From Brevibacillus brevis NBRC 100599 (lineage in GTDB: Bacteria > Bacillota > Bacilli > Brevibacillales > Brevibacillaceae): a stretch of 64,000 nt of DNA. How positions within the stretch are numbered: position 1 is the stretch's first letter; the number at the start of each line of letters is the position of its first letter. The translations under genes were made by a program, and so were the position numbers. Below the pieces are notes generated by a model that was given only the letters and a program-made list of their open reading frames with translations, did not search any database and was not told the origin of the DNA. Below are positions 51,655-60,460 of this stretch, piece by piece. Location: NCBI RefSeq assembly GCF_000010165.1, contig NC_012491.1, positions 6,232,437 to 6,296,436 on the forward strand, read 5' to 3'.

Positions 51655-52500
51655 TTACTTCTCTATATTCAGCATTTCGATGATTCGTTCCAAGTCTTCC
51701 TGTGAATAGAAGTCAATTTCGATCTTGCCGCGCTTTGACCCTTTTTTAATCTTGACCGATGTCCCAAAACGGCTGCGCAGCCGTTCCTCCATCTCGATCA
51801 AAACTGGCTCGTTTTTCGCTGACTTTTTCTTTTTTGTTTCACGTGAAACATTGAGCTGCTTCACGATCTCTTCCAGCTGACGAACACTCAATCCTTTTTC
51901 CACTACGTCATTTGCAAGCTGTTGTTGTACTTTCTTATCCGTTACCCCAAGCAAAGCACGTGAATGTCCCATGGATAGTTCAGCTGCCGATACCATTTTT
52001 CGGATCTTCTCTGGCAGTTGCAGCAAACGAAGCATGTTGGCTACATGCGGTCGACTCTTCCCTATCTTTTGTGCAAGCTGTTCTTGCGTATAATCATGGT
52101 GGGAAATCAGCTTGTCATAAGCCTCTGCCTCTTCGAGTGGATTCAGATTTTCCCGTTGTAAGTTCTCGATCAGGGCAATCTCCATTAATTGCTGATCTGT
52201 GTACGCCTTTACGACTACCGGAACCTCTTTTAACCCTGCTAGCTTTGCAGCGCGCAATCTTCTTTCACCAGCTACCAGCTCGTAACCTTTGATGCTTTTC
52301 CGAACAATTAGTGGTTGGATGATCCCATGCTCTTTGATCGACTGTGCCAGTTCCTCAATAGCTGATTGCTCGAATTCTTTCCGGGGCTGATAAGGGTTAG
52401 GACGAATCTCATTGATGGAAACCTCTTTTACCTGTTCCCCTTCTTCGATGAGATTGGAAGTAATAAGCGCATTCAGCCCTTTTCCCAATCCTCTACTCAT
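51655..52500 (-). CDS. parB: Chromosome-partitioning protein ParB (Spo0J)
   Basis: 281 residues: the CTPase/N-terminal domain (RPNPYQPRKEFEQSAIEELA, GERRLRAAKLAG), the ENLQRENLNPLEEA box, the helix-turn-helix (YTQEQLAQKIGKSRPHVANM) and a C-terminal dimer domain. It binds parS and slides as a CTP clamp. Four-base overlap with parA. A perfect parS lies within this gene. Confidence 0.97.
   Translation of the reverse strand: MSRGLGKGLNALITSNLIEEGEQVKEVSINEIRPNPYQPRKEFEQSAIEELAQSIKEHGIIQPLIVRKSIKGYELVAGERRLRAAKLAGLKEVPVVVKAYTDQQLMEIALIENLQRENLNPLEEAEAYDKLISHHDYTQEQLAQKIGKSRPHVANMLRLLQLPEKIRKMVSAAELSMGHSRALLGVTDKKVQQQLANDVVEKGLSVRQLEEIVKQLNVSRETKKKKSAKNEPVLIEMEERLRSRFGTSVKIKKGSKRGKIEIDFYSQEDLERIIEMLNIEK
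51835..51850. promoter_or_regulatory. parS site inside parB
   Basis: TGTTTCACGTGAAACA, a perfect 16-base palindrome matching the Bacillus parS consensus. B. subtilis also has a parS in its spo0J gene. Confidence 0.95.
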
Positions 52501-53255
52501 ACCCCTACCACTTCCTTCGCCAAATCAGTATAGACTTCCGCTCCTCGTGAGCGTGGATCGTACGTAATGATGGCTTGTCCGTGTGATGGTGCTTCACTCA
52601 AGCGTACATTTCGAGGAATAATTGTCTTGTATACTTTGTCCTGAAAATACTTTTTCACTTCTTCAATCACTTGCAGACCGAGATTCGTACGTGCATCGAG
52701 CATCGTCAGCACGACGCCTTCGATGGCAAGCTGCGAATTCAAGTGTTTTTGGACCAAACGAATGGTGTTCAATAGTTGGCTTAATCCTTCTAGCGCATAG
52801 TATTCACACTGGATTGGAATCAAGACCGAATCAGATGCTGTCAAAGAATTTACGGTCAAAATCCCTAAGGATGGCGGGCAATCGATGATGACGTAATCGT
52901 ACTTGTCCTTGACAACTTCCAGCGCCTTTTTCAGACGAACCTCACGAGAAATCGTAGGAACCAGCTCGATTTCCGCACCTGCCAATTGAATGGTGGCAGG
53001 AATGATCATTAATCCTTCAATTTCAGTTGGCAAAGTCGCATCGACAGGGTTGATATCATTGATCAGGACATCATAAATGCAGTACTTAACATCTGCCTTA
53101 TTTACCCCGATCCCACTGGTTGCATTTCCTTGGGGATCAATATCAACCAGCAGCACCTTTTTCCCCAATGCGGCCAAACAAGCGCTTAGATTGACGGACG
53201 TAGTCGTTTTCCCGACGCCGCCTTTCTGGTTCGCAACCGCAATGATTTTTCCCAA
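52497..53255 (-). CDS. parA: Chromosome-partitioning ATPase ParA (Soj)
   Basis: 252 residues from a TTG (MGKIIAVANQKGGVGKTTTS), with GAGGTGGAG just upstream. The frame extends 31 codons further to 53348, but these do not align with Soj. Deviant Walker A KGGVGKTTTSVNL, switch VDIDPQGNATSG, Walker B VIIDCPPSLG. ParA-ATP binds DNA and controls DnaA and ParB segregation. Confidence 0.96.
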   Translation of the reverse strand: MGKIIAVANQKGGVGKTTTSVNLSACLAALGKKVLLVDIDPQGNATSGIGVNKADVKYCIYDVLINDINPVDATLPTEIEGLMIIPATIQLAGAEIELVPTISREVRLKKALEVVKDKYDYVIIDCPPSLGILTVNSLTASDSVLIPIQCEYYALEGLSQLLNTIRLVQKHLNSQLAIEGVVLTMLDARTNLGLQVIEEVKKYFQDKVYKTIIPRNVRLSEAPSHGQAIITYDPRSRGAEVYTDLAKEVVGV

Positions 53256-53720
53256 CTTCTCCACCTCTTTTTTGTCGTGTAGGAAAGCTTGTGGCTCGAC
53301 CAGTACACTCTCCAGTACGTCTTTCAAAGTCATCTTCTGTATCCTCATCTAGTTAGTCATTCGAGTCTATTTACGATTTGCTCGTATTCTTGTAAAACGA
53401 TGATCTTTTATACAAATTCCTTCGTCCGTTGCCATTCAGTAACCTTTACATCGCCTGTACATGATAAGACGAAAAAAGCCCCTGCAAAGTCATCCTCATT
53501 GATTATCGAGTAAACCTGCAAGTATGCACAGGTTGGTACTCTCCATGTTATCAGATTTGCTGCTTGGTCGTACGCTGTTTTTTTTAGATAGTGAGACAAA
53601 AAAGCCTGATTTTTGCCCCGAAAATGCAGATTTACCTAGCCTTTTTACAGGAAATGCATATTTTTGGAAATCGAATAGTACTAAAAGCCTCATTTTCCTA
53701 TAAATAATCAGCATTTGCCC
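53256..53720. other. Intergenic region between parA and noc
   Basis: Apart from the unused 31-codon extension of parA, no gene or clear site was found. Short open frames lack binding sites. Confidence 0.4.
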
Positions 53721-53744
53721 AAAAAGAAAGGCGACCTTGTCGCC
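53721..53744 (-). terminator. Terminator after noc
   Basis: On the minus strand GGCGAC-AAG-GTCGCC is followed by TTTCTTTTT. Confidence 0.85.
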
Positions 53745-53757
53745 ATGTTTGTTACGA

Positions 53758-54615
53758 TCATTTATTTCCTGTTTCCTTGTTTTTTGGAATACGAATCGTG
53801 AATTGATAGAATTCATCATGATCTTCTTCTGCTGTTTCTACAGGTAGGCCTGTCTGGATCACCATATCGATCGATTGACGTACAGTATTAATCGCAATCC
53901 GCGTATCTCTTGAGAATGCTTTCCAGCGTGGCTTCGCATCTTTTTCCGATTTAGGGTTCTCGGCCAGTTCTAGAAGCTGCTTCACGCGCACTTCCGTCTG
54001 TTTCACATTCCATTCCCGCTCCAAAATCTCCAACAGGACTTTATTTTGTAATTCTGGATCTTTTAACGGAATCAGAGCCCTTGCATGACGCTCTGTTACT
54101 TGTCTGGACAACAAGGCATCTTGAATTCCTTGTGGTAAATGGAGCAAGCGCAGTTTGTTTGCAATTGTCGATTGTCCTTTACCCAAACGTTGAGCAAGAC
54201 TCTCTTGCGTCAAATTGTGCAAATCAATCAGCTTTTGATATGCGACTGCCTCTTCAATAGCTGTCAAACCTTCTCGTTGCAAATTCTCAATCAATGCGAT
54301 AGAGGCTGTTTGCGAGTCATTAAACTCTTTGACAATCGCAGGAATCCTCTCCATGCCCAATTTTCTAGTTGCGCGCAAACGTCGTTCCCCAGCAATCAAT
54401 TCGTAACGACCATCGCGAACTCGCACGACAATCGGTTGAATGAGCCCATGAGTTCGTATCGTTTGACACAACTCATCAATTTTCTCGTCATCAAATACAG
54501 TACGAGGTTGATATGGATTCGGTACAATCTCCTCAACTGGTATTTGTTTGATTTCTTCGTTATCTGTCTTGTCCGTTAAGCCAAAAATCCGAGAAAATGA
54601 ATCTTTAACTGCCAT
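53758..54615 (-). CDS. noc: Nucleoid occlusion protein Noc
   Basis: 285 residues from MAVKDSFSRIFGLTDK, with GTGGGGGA upstream. The amphipathic N-terminus (SFSRIFGL) is the membrane-binding helix of Noc. ParB-like domains follow: NPYQPRTVFDDEKIDEL, GERRLRATRKLGMERI, ENLQREGLTAIEEAVAYQKL and the HTH LTQESLAQRLGKGQSTIANK. It blocks FtsZ assembly over the chromosome. Paralogue of parB; the order noc after rsmG is conserved. Confidence 0.95.
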   Translation of the reverse strand: MAVKDSFSRIFGLTDKTDNEEIKQIPVEEIVPNPYQPRTVFDDEKIDELCQTIRTHGLIQPIVVRVRDGRYELIAGERRLRATRKLGMERIPAIVKEFNDSQTASIALIENLQREGLTAIEEAVAYQKLIDLHNLTQESLAQRLGKGQSTIANKLRLLHLPQGIQDALLSRQVTERHARALIPLKDPELQNKVLLEILEREWNVKQTEVRVKQLLELAENPKSEKDAKPRWKAFSRDTRIAINTVRQSIDMVIQTGLPVETAEEDHDEFYQFTIRIPKNKETGNK

Positions 54616-54667
54616 AGAAAAATCCCCCACTTCTACCCGTTCCATCCGTGCTATTTTAAAGTCTTTG

Positions 54668-54850
54668 AAGAGGTGTTCAAAAAGTCATTTTTGATCACGA
54701 AGTAATCCTGAAAGATTGCGCAAAAATGATACAAGCGTTCACTCTCGAAAGTCAGGTGCTCATGTAGCTCCCCTACATCCCGCTCCTCCTTCTTCAGCTT
54801 CTCGCCGCTTTCTTCGTGCTGAAAAGACAACTTTTTGAATACGTCCTAGA
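54668..54850. repeat. MITE-like element with terminal inverted repeats
   Basis: The left end AGGTGTTCAAAAAGTC and the right end GACAACTTTTTGAATACGTC with CT are inverted copies of each other (about 13 of 16, allowing small gaps). The 150 bases between have no coding frame of note but include the short direct-repeat-like GTAGCTCCCCTACATCCC. It sits upstream of noc. Confidence 0.55.
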
Positions 54851-55237
54851 AACTGAAAAAGGTCCTGTCCAATCAACGACAGAATCTTCCTAGAAACATT
54901 TTGTTATCCCCCGCCAATCCATTGTCCGGATATGACAGATTGAATATGTTCTTTGATTGTTGCTGCTAAGGAAAAATGGCATATTGGCGTCGTAAGTGAG
55001 TTCAGTCCTACTCTTTTAACATAGGTCCTCCTCTTACATCGTTAAGGACAGCATGCATCTTCTTTTAAAAAAGCTTCACAAGCCCTATAGTACATACTGC
55101 TTAACAGACTCTTCTTGCCCATCCGATCGGTTTGTAAAATTGCCTTTGACCTAATCTTCTTTCCCTATACGCTTTCTTCAGGTTCATTTATATATATGTA
55201 ATTCTGCAAGATTCGCCCAATTCCTGCTAAAGAAAAA
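54851..55237. other. Non-coding stretch upstream of noc
   Basis: Nothing recognisable: short frames only, no clear hairpin with T-run. Confidence 0.35.
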
Positions 55238-55253
55238 CGTTTCACGTGAAACA
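55238..55253. promoter_or_regulatory. parS-like site near noc
   Basis: CGTTTCACGTGAAACA differs from parS at the first base only. Confidence 0.8.
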
Positions 55254-55595
55254 TCAATCATGATCTTCCGCATAAAAATCGTGATCGTCACGGTGCTTTG
55301 GCCTCTCATCACTTCCAATGCTCTCATCAGTAGGATGTGAAATCTTGGTGACAGAAAACAATCGAGGAAAAAGACTATGAAAGTCTAACGTCAGGTACGA
55401 AAAAATCGCAGCAACGATCACAGCGACAGACATCCCTGCACTGAACCAAACCAATGATTGAAACAACCCACATCCCAGCTGCCGTCGTAAGGCCTTTTAC
55501 CGTACCATTGCATTTAATAATAGCTCCAGCCCCCAAAATCCCATTCCCGCTACGACTTGTGCAGTTACCCTCCCCGGATCACGATTTACGCCACT
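55254..55595 (-). pseudogene. MgtC/SapB-type gene, truncated and frameshifted
   Basis: Three frames together give an MgtC-like sequence. First RDPGRVTAQVVAGMGF, then after a shift GILGAGAIIKCNGTVKGLTT followed by AAGMWVVSIIGL, then after a second shift VWFSAGMSVAVIVAAIFSYL. MgtC proteins are membrane proteins linked to magnesium stress and virulence. The N-terminal membrane helices are missing: similarity stops where a dispersed repeat begins (about 55600). Recognised from conserved motifs. Confidence 0.7.
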
Positions 55596-55599
55596 CGAA

Positions 55600-55750
55600 G
55601 AAAAACCGTAAAAAAACTTCTATCGAAGCCTATTCATAGAGGAGCGACCGCGTTTTTGCGGAATGTTTTACCGAGGTTATGCCAGATGCGGACGCTGAGG
55701 TACCTTGTTATGCGCTCCAGAAAGTTTAAACTTTCTTTCACGTTAAATAG
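55600..55750 (-). repeat. Copy of a dispersed repeat family
   Basis: GAGGAGCGACCGCGTTTT (55638-55655) is identical to the inverted sequence at 23153-23170. Similarity continues on both sides: AAAAAAACTTCTAT-CGAAGC near 55605 and GCGCTCCAGAAAGTTTAA near 55716. An AAAGTTTAAACTTT palindrome ends the copy. It abuts the broken mgtC-like gene. Confidence 0.65.
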
Positions 55751-55760
55751 AGGCTAGTCC

Positions 55761-56090
55761 AAAAAGAAACGAACCAAAACAAACGAGACTATACGTTCAA
55801 AAACCAGCACCTCTTTGCCTGCTCACATCCTTTATAAATCTCTCTCGCTTTCATTCCATGATGGCACCCGCTAGAAAAGCAAGACAGAGCCGAAGCAATA
55901 TGGTCGGGAGTTCCGGCGGAAAAAGGAGGAAAGTACTGTTGCTTGCATAGTCTAATCACCCTCTCACACGATGTCATTCTTTCGGAGGAGCTAGTACGAG
56001 TTGTAGACTCCATGATCCAAGAAACCTGAGCGACTACATACCTTCCATTTCATCAAAAACGAGCAATTTGATTTAAACACCTTTCCATAC
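55761..56090. other. Region with no supported gene
   Basis: One 74-codon minus-strand frame exists (55789-56013), Cys- and Ser-rich, without binding site or family features; it is not accepted as a gene. No other structure seen. Confidence 0.35.
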
Positions 56091-56091
56091 G

Positions 56092-56122
56092 AAAAAAGGC
56101 CGCAGCACGTGGCTACGACCTC
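56092..56122 (-). terminator. Terminator after rsmG
   Basis: On the minus strand GGTCGTAGC-CACGT-GCTGCGGCC (with G-T pairs) is followed by TTTTTTC. Confidence 0.7.
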
Positions 56123-56137
56123 ACTTATGATTGACTC

Positions 56138-56854
56138 CTACACTAACGGCTTTTTCGCAGGAACTCCTGCCTTACGCGGATAGCTTTTCGGCGTCGCTTC
56201 TATTTTTTCCATGATGACGATATTGCGTTCTCCCGCTTCCTCTAGAAGCTGGAATGTCTCGACCTTTCTCGTCTTTCCACCAAGCGTCTTGATTGCCTTT
56301 TTCGCTTCAGCAAGCTCTGGAGTAATCTCTGCTCCCTTGAGAGCCACGAAATGTCCTCCGACTTTGGCAAAAGGAAGGCAGAACTCCGATAACAGATTGA
56401 GTCTCGCAACAGCACGTGCCACTACGAGATCAAATTTCTCCCGATACATCGCTTCTTGCCCACGATCCTCGGCACGTCCATGTACGGGATTTACGTTCTC
56501 CAAGCCCAGTTCCTTTGCTACATGCTGCAAAAAGCTCATTCGCTTGTTCAAGGAATCAATGATCGTCATTTTCAGATGCGGGAAGCAAATTTTTAAAGGA
56601 ATGCTTGGAAAGCCTGCGCCCCCACCGATATCTACAACTGATTGCACCTGGTCAAATGGGAAGTAAAACGCCGGCGTAATCGAATCATAAAAATGCTTGT
56701 TGTACACTTGCCCCTCTTCGGTAATCCCGGTCAGGTTCATCTTCTCATTCCATTCCACCAGCAGGCGAAAAAAATGATCAAACTGCTCCTTCTGACGATC
56801 CGTCAAAGAAATCCCCTGGGCTGCAAGTACCTCGGCAAACTGTTCTTTCGTCAT
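56138..56854 (-). CDS. rsmG: 16S rRNA G527 N7-methyltransferase RsmG
   Basis: 238 residues, SAM-dependent Rossmann methyltransferase: VVDIGGGAGFPSIPLKICFP (SAM site), MTIIDSLNKRMSFLQHVAKE, VVARAVARLNLLSEFCLPF. It methylates the 530 loop; loss gives low-level streptomycin resistance. Twelve bases after mnmG, co-transcribed. Confidence 0.97.
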   Translation of the reverse strand: MTKEQFAEVLAAQGISLTDRQKEQFDHFFRLLVEWNEKMNLTGITEEGQVYNKHFYDSITPAFYFPFDQVQSVVDIGGGAGFPSIPLKICFPHLKMTIIDSLNKRMSFLQHVAKELGLENVNPVHGRAEDRGQEAMYREKFDLVVARAVARLNLLSEFCLPFAKVGGHFVALKGAEITPELAEAKKAIKTLGGKTRKVETFQLLEEAGERNIVIMEKIEATPKSYPRKAGVPAKKPLV

Positions 56855-56865
56855 AGTTTTTCTCC

Positions 56866-58764
56866 TTACTCGGCTACTCCCACGCGTTTGTACTCCAAAT
56901 ATACCATCAACACGGAAATGTCTGCTGGAGTAACCCCTGCGATACGAGCCGCCTGCCCGATGTTCAACGGACGGATTTTGGTCATATTGTCGCGAGATTC
57001 CTTGGACAAACCGGAGATTTGGTGGTAGTCAATATCCGTTGGGATGCGGCGCTCCTCCATTTTTTTCATCCGTTCAACCTGTTGCAATGACTTTTTGATG
57101 TAGCCATCGTATTTAATCTGGATTTCAACCTGTTCGGTCACATCCTCTGGAAGTGCTTCCGGTGCCGGGACCATTTGAGCAATATGGCTGTAGTTGATTT
57201 CCGGACGACGCAGCAATTGAGCCAGCTCGATGACATCTGTCAGCTCAGGAGAGCCTGCGTTGCGCAAAACCTCTTGAACATGTGCCATTTCAGGACGTAC
57301 GCGTGTGTTGGCCACACGTTCTTTTTCCTGCTCGATCAGCTCGCGTTTTTGGTTAAATCGATGGTAGCGCTCCTCGCTAATCAGACCAATTTCATGGCCG
57401 ATATCAGTTAGGCGCAAGTCCGCATTGTCATGACGCAGCAGCAAGCGATATTCTGCGCGAGAAGTAAGCAAACGATAAGGCTCATGCGTTCCCTTCGTAA
57501 CCAGATCGTCAATCAAGACACCGATGTACGCCTCATCCCGTCCCAAAATAACGGGCGGTTTCCCTTGAACGCGGCGTGCTGCGTTAATCCCTGCCATGAG
57601 ACCTTGACCCGCTGCTTCTTCATAGCCAGAGGTACCATTGATTTGTCCTGCTGTGAACAAGCCAGGCAAGGTTTTGGTTTCCAAAGAAGGCCAGAGCTGC
57701 GTCGGCACGATCGAATCATACTCAATCGCATAGCCAGGGCGCATCATTTTGACTTCTTCCATTCCAGCCATGGAACGCAGCATGGAAAGCTGAACATCTT
57801 CCGGCAAGCTGGTCGACAAGCCTTGTACATACATTTCTTCGGTATTGCGCCCTTCTGGCTCCAAGAAAATTTGGTGACGCGGCTTATCGTTAAAACGGAC
57901 TACTTTATCTTCAATCGAAGGGCAATAACGCGGGCCTGTTCCTTCGATCATTCCCGAATACATAGGGGCACGATGCAGATTACTATTGATGAGTCCATGC
58001 GTTTCTTCATTTGTATAGGTCAGCCAGCAAGGGAGCTGATCCATGATAAATTCAGTTGTTTCATAAGAAAAAGCACGTGGAACCGGATCACCAGGCTGAA
58101 TCTCCATTTTGGAGAAATCCACACTACTGCTATGAACACGCGGTGGCGTCCCCGTCTTGAAACGAGTCATTTCAAAACCGAGTTCCTTCAAATGATGTGC
58201 CAGACGAATAGACGGACGCATGTTGTTCGGTCCACTTTCGTATTGAAGATCCCCGAGGATGATCTTTCCGCGCAAATAGGTTCCGGTCGTCAATACAACG
58301 GATTTGGCCATGTATCGCGCCCCAGTTTGCGTGATAACCCCTTCACAAACTCCATCGTTCACGATCAGCTCTTCCACCATCGCTTGACGCAGGATCAAAT
58401 TCGGAGTATTTTCAATCGTTTTCTTCATTTCATGCTGATACGCAAATTTGTCTGCTTGCGCCCGCAAGGCATGCACAGCAGGTCCTTTCCCTGTATTCAG
58501 CATACGCATTTGGATATGGGTTTTGTCGGTATTGCGTCCCATCTCTCCACCAAGCGCGTCCAATTCGCGTACAACGTGGCCTTTTGCAGGACCACCTACG
58601 GAAGGATTACATGGCATGTACGCCACAGCATCCAGGTTGATCGTCAACAGCAATGTACTACAGCCCATACGTGCAGCCGCCAATGCCGCTTCCGCACCGG
58701 CATGACCCGCACCAATGACAATGACGTCAAAAGAGCCCGCTTCATATGCAGGTACAACGTTCAT
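56866..58764 (-). CDS. mnmG: tRNA uridine-5-carboxymethylaminomethyl synthesis FAD protein MnmG
   Basis: 632 residues: FAD motif VIGAGHAGAEAALAAARMG, the GidA signatures GPKGHVVRELDALGG-type (here GGPAKGHVVREL) and GQINGTSGYEEAAGQGLMAG, and a C-terminal helical domain for MnmE. With MnmE it modifies wobble U34. The start FDVIVIGAGHAGAEA leaves a short N-terminal extension. Confidence 0.97.
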   Translation of the reverse strand: MNVVPAYEAGSFDVIVIGAGHAGAEAALAAARMGCSTLLLTINLDAVAYMPCNPSVGGPAKGHVVRELDALGGEMGRNTDKTHIQMRMLNTGKGPAVHALRAQADKFAYQHEMKKTIENTPNLILRQAMVEELIVNDGVCEGVITQTGARYMAKSVVLTTGTYLRGKIILGDLQYESGPNNMRPSIRLAHHLKELGFEMTRFKTGTPPRVHSSSVDFSKMEIQPGDPVPRAFSYETTEFIMDQLPCWLTYTNEETHGLINSNLHRAPMYSGMIEGTGPRYCPSIEDKVVRFNDKPRHQIFLEPEGRNTEEMYVQGLSTSLPEDVQLSMLRSMAGMEEVKMMRPGYAIEYDSIVPTQLWPSLETKTLPGLFTAGQINGTSGYEEAAGQGLMAGINAARRVQGKPPVILGRDEAYIGVLIDDLVTKGTHEPYRLLTSRAEYRLLLRHDNADLRLTDIGHEIGLISEERYHRFNQKRELIEQEKERVANTRVRPEMAHVQEVLRNAGSPELTDVIELAQLLRRPEINYSHIAQMVPAPEALPEDVTEQVEIQIKYDGYIKKSLQQVERMKKMEERRIPTDIDYHQISGLSKESRDNMTKIRPLNIGQAARIAGVTPADISVLMVYLEYKRVGVAE

Positions 58765-58779
58765 TTTTTGCCCTCCTAA

Positions 58780-60156
58780 TCACTTACCCAGACAGAACTG
58801 GGAGAAAATCTGGTCAATCAAATCTTCGCCGACGCTTTCACCGATGACTTCACCAAGTAGCTCCCACGACTTTTTAATGTCGATCTGAATCATGTCTACT
58901 GGCATCAACTCATCGATTCCACCCAGCGCTTCATCCATGGCTCGTTCTGCCTGACGAAGCAGTTGAATATGTCTGGCGTTACTCACGTAGGTCAAGTCAT
59001 CCTGCTGCACACGGCCACTGAAGAAAATCTCCCCAATAGCCTGCTCCAGAAGATCGATCCCCGTCTCCTCACGCGCGGACGTCATAATCAACGGCTGCTG
59101 AGGGAAATGACGCTTGATCTCTTCCAAATCGACTTTTTGCGGCAGGTCGAATTTATTGACAATCACAATCACATGGAACCCTTTTGCTGCTTCAAAAATC
59201 GCGTAATCATCAGCGGAGAGAGGCTCGTTGTAGTTGATCACGAGCAACACGAGGTCAGCCTTTTGCAGCAGCTGTCTGGACTTCTCTACCCCGATTTTCT
59301 CCACGATGTCCTCTGTATCGCGAATTCCTGCGGTATCGATAAGTCGCAAAGGAACCCCGCGCACATTGACATACTCTTCGATGACATCGCGTGTCGTTCC
59401 CGCAACGTCAGTTACAATCGCCTTTTCCTCTTGAACCAGACTATTTAATAGAGAGGATTTCCCTACATTCGGACGTCCAATAATCGCGGTCGACAAGCCT
59501 TCACGCAAAATTTTTCCTTGCTGTGCGGTCTGCAACAATCGTTGGATTTCCCCTTTAACCTCCAGGCACTTTCCTCGCAAGAAATTTTGTGTAAACTCCT
59601 CAACGTCATGCTCTGGATAGTCCAGTGTTACTTCTATATGGGCCATCGCTTCAATCAAGTTTTGGCGCAGCTGCCGAATGAGCCTGGACAGCTTCCCTTC
59701 TACTTGATTCAATGCGACCTTCATCGCTCTGTCTGTTTTGGCCCGAATCAAATCAATGACGGCCTCAGCCTGAGACAAATCGACTCGTCCGTTTAAGAAC
59801 GCACGCTTCGTGAACTCCCCCGGCTCCGCCAATCTTGCTCCATTATCCAAGATTAACTCCAGAACCTTTTCAACGGAAACAATTCCTCCGTGACAGTTGA
59901 CCTCCACTACATCCTCCCTCGTAAATGTACGGGGAGCCTTCATTACGGAAACCAGTACCTCTTCCACTCGTTCACCTGTGTTTGGCTCATACAAGTGCCC
60001 ATAATGGATCGTATGGCTGTCCACAGTGGACAACCGCTGCTTTCCTTTATATATCTTATCCACAACTTCGATCGCTTCCGTACCGCTTACCCGGATCACG
60101 GCAATACCGCCTTCACCCATCGGTGTTGCGACCGCCGCTATTGTATCGAATTTCAT
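58780..60156 (-). CDS. mnmE: tRNA modification GTPase MnmE
   Basis: 458 residues from MKFDTIAAVATPMGEGG, with GAGGTG upstream (the GTG at 60165 overlaps this signal). N-terminal formyl-THF-binding domain, helical domain, and inserted G domain with GRPNVGKSSLLNSLVQEE, DTAGIRDTEDIVEKIGVEKS and NKFD; the C-terminus FCLGK carries the catalytic Cys455. Sixteen bases upstream of mnmG. Confidence 0.97.
   Translation of the reverse strand: MKFDTIAAVATPMGEGGIAVIRVSGTEAIEVVDKIYKGKQRLSTVDSHTIHYGHLYEPNTGERVEEVLVSVMKAPRTFTREDVVEVNCHGGIVSVEKVLELILDNGARLAEPGEFTKRAFLNGRVDLSQAEAVIDLIRAKTDRAMKVALNQVEGKLSRLIRQLRQNLIEAMAHIEVTLDYPEHDVEEFTQNFLRGKCLEVKGEIQRLLQTAQQGKILREGLSTAIIGRPNVGKSSLLNSLVQEEKAIVTDVAGTTRDVIEEYVNVRGVPLRLIDTAGIRDTEDIVEKIGVEKSRQLLQKADLVLLVINYNEPLSADDYAIFEAAKGFHVIVIVNKFDLPQKVDLEEIKRHFPQQPLIMTSAREETGIDLLEQAIGEIFFSGRVQQDDLTYVSNARHIQLLRQAERAMDEALGGIDELMPVDMIQIDIKKSWELLGEVIGESVGEDLIDQIFSQFCLGK
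60017..60064. promoter_or_regulatory. DnaA boxes within the start of mnmE
   Basis: TTATCCACA (60056-60064, perfect) and the palindrome CTGTCCACAGTGGACAA (60017-60033), two box-like halves, lie in the 5' coding part of mnmE. Confidence 0.55.
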
Positions 60157-60314
60157 GCTGTTCACCTCAAGCTTTCCACTCTTACAAGTCAGCCACTAAC
60201 TTACTAGCATAACAGATCGTCTAGAAAAATTCCAAAAGAAAGTGCAGCCAATCCATCTGCTAAACACGCAATAGGAAAAAGCAACCCTATCTCCAAGGTT
60301 GCTGTCCATTTTGG

Positions 60315-60378
60315 TTATCCACAGTATAATCATTTTCGCAAATCCTCAACCATTTGGTCAATTATCCACAGTGGACAA
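60315..60378. promoter_or_regulatory. DnaA-box cluster upstream of mnmE
   Basis: Perfect boxes TTATCCACA at 60315-60323 and 60362-60370, with an inverted AGTGGACAA at 60370-60378. Together with the boxes inside mnmE they form a cluster. B. subtilis has a known DnaA-box cluster at trmE (mnmE), so position is conserved. Confidence 0.7.
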
Positions 60379-60428
60379 CTTTTTGACGCGATTGTTCAAA
60401 ATGTCGTCGCTTGCTCATTTGAATTAGG

Positions 60429-60460
60429 CAAAAAAAAGAAGCCTAGCGAGAGGCTTCTTT
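60429..60460 (-). terminator. Terminator overlapping the jag 3' end
   Basis: On the minus strand GAAGCC-TCTCGCTA-GGCTTC and a T-run of eight; the left arm includes the last jag codons. Confidence 0.85.

Noticed and set aside
53256..53348. 31-codon N-terminal extension of parA
   Set aside because: Soj proteins begin with MGKII; the TTG at that point has the ribosome binding site.
55789..56013. 74-codon minus-strand open frame
   Set aside because: No ribosome binding site, unusual Cys/Ser-rich composition and no family resemblance.
57430..58779. Very long (449-codon) plus-strand open frame opposite mnmG
   Set aside because: It mirrors mnmG codon structure, has no binding site and no domain; antisense shadow.
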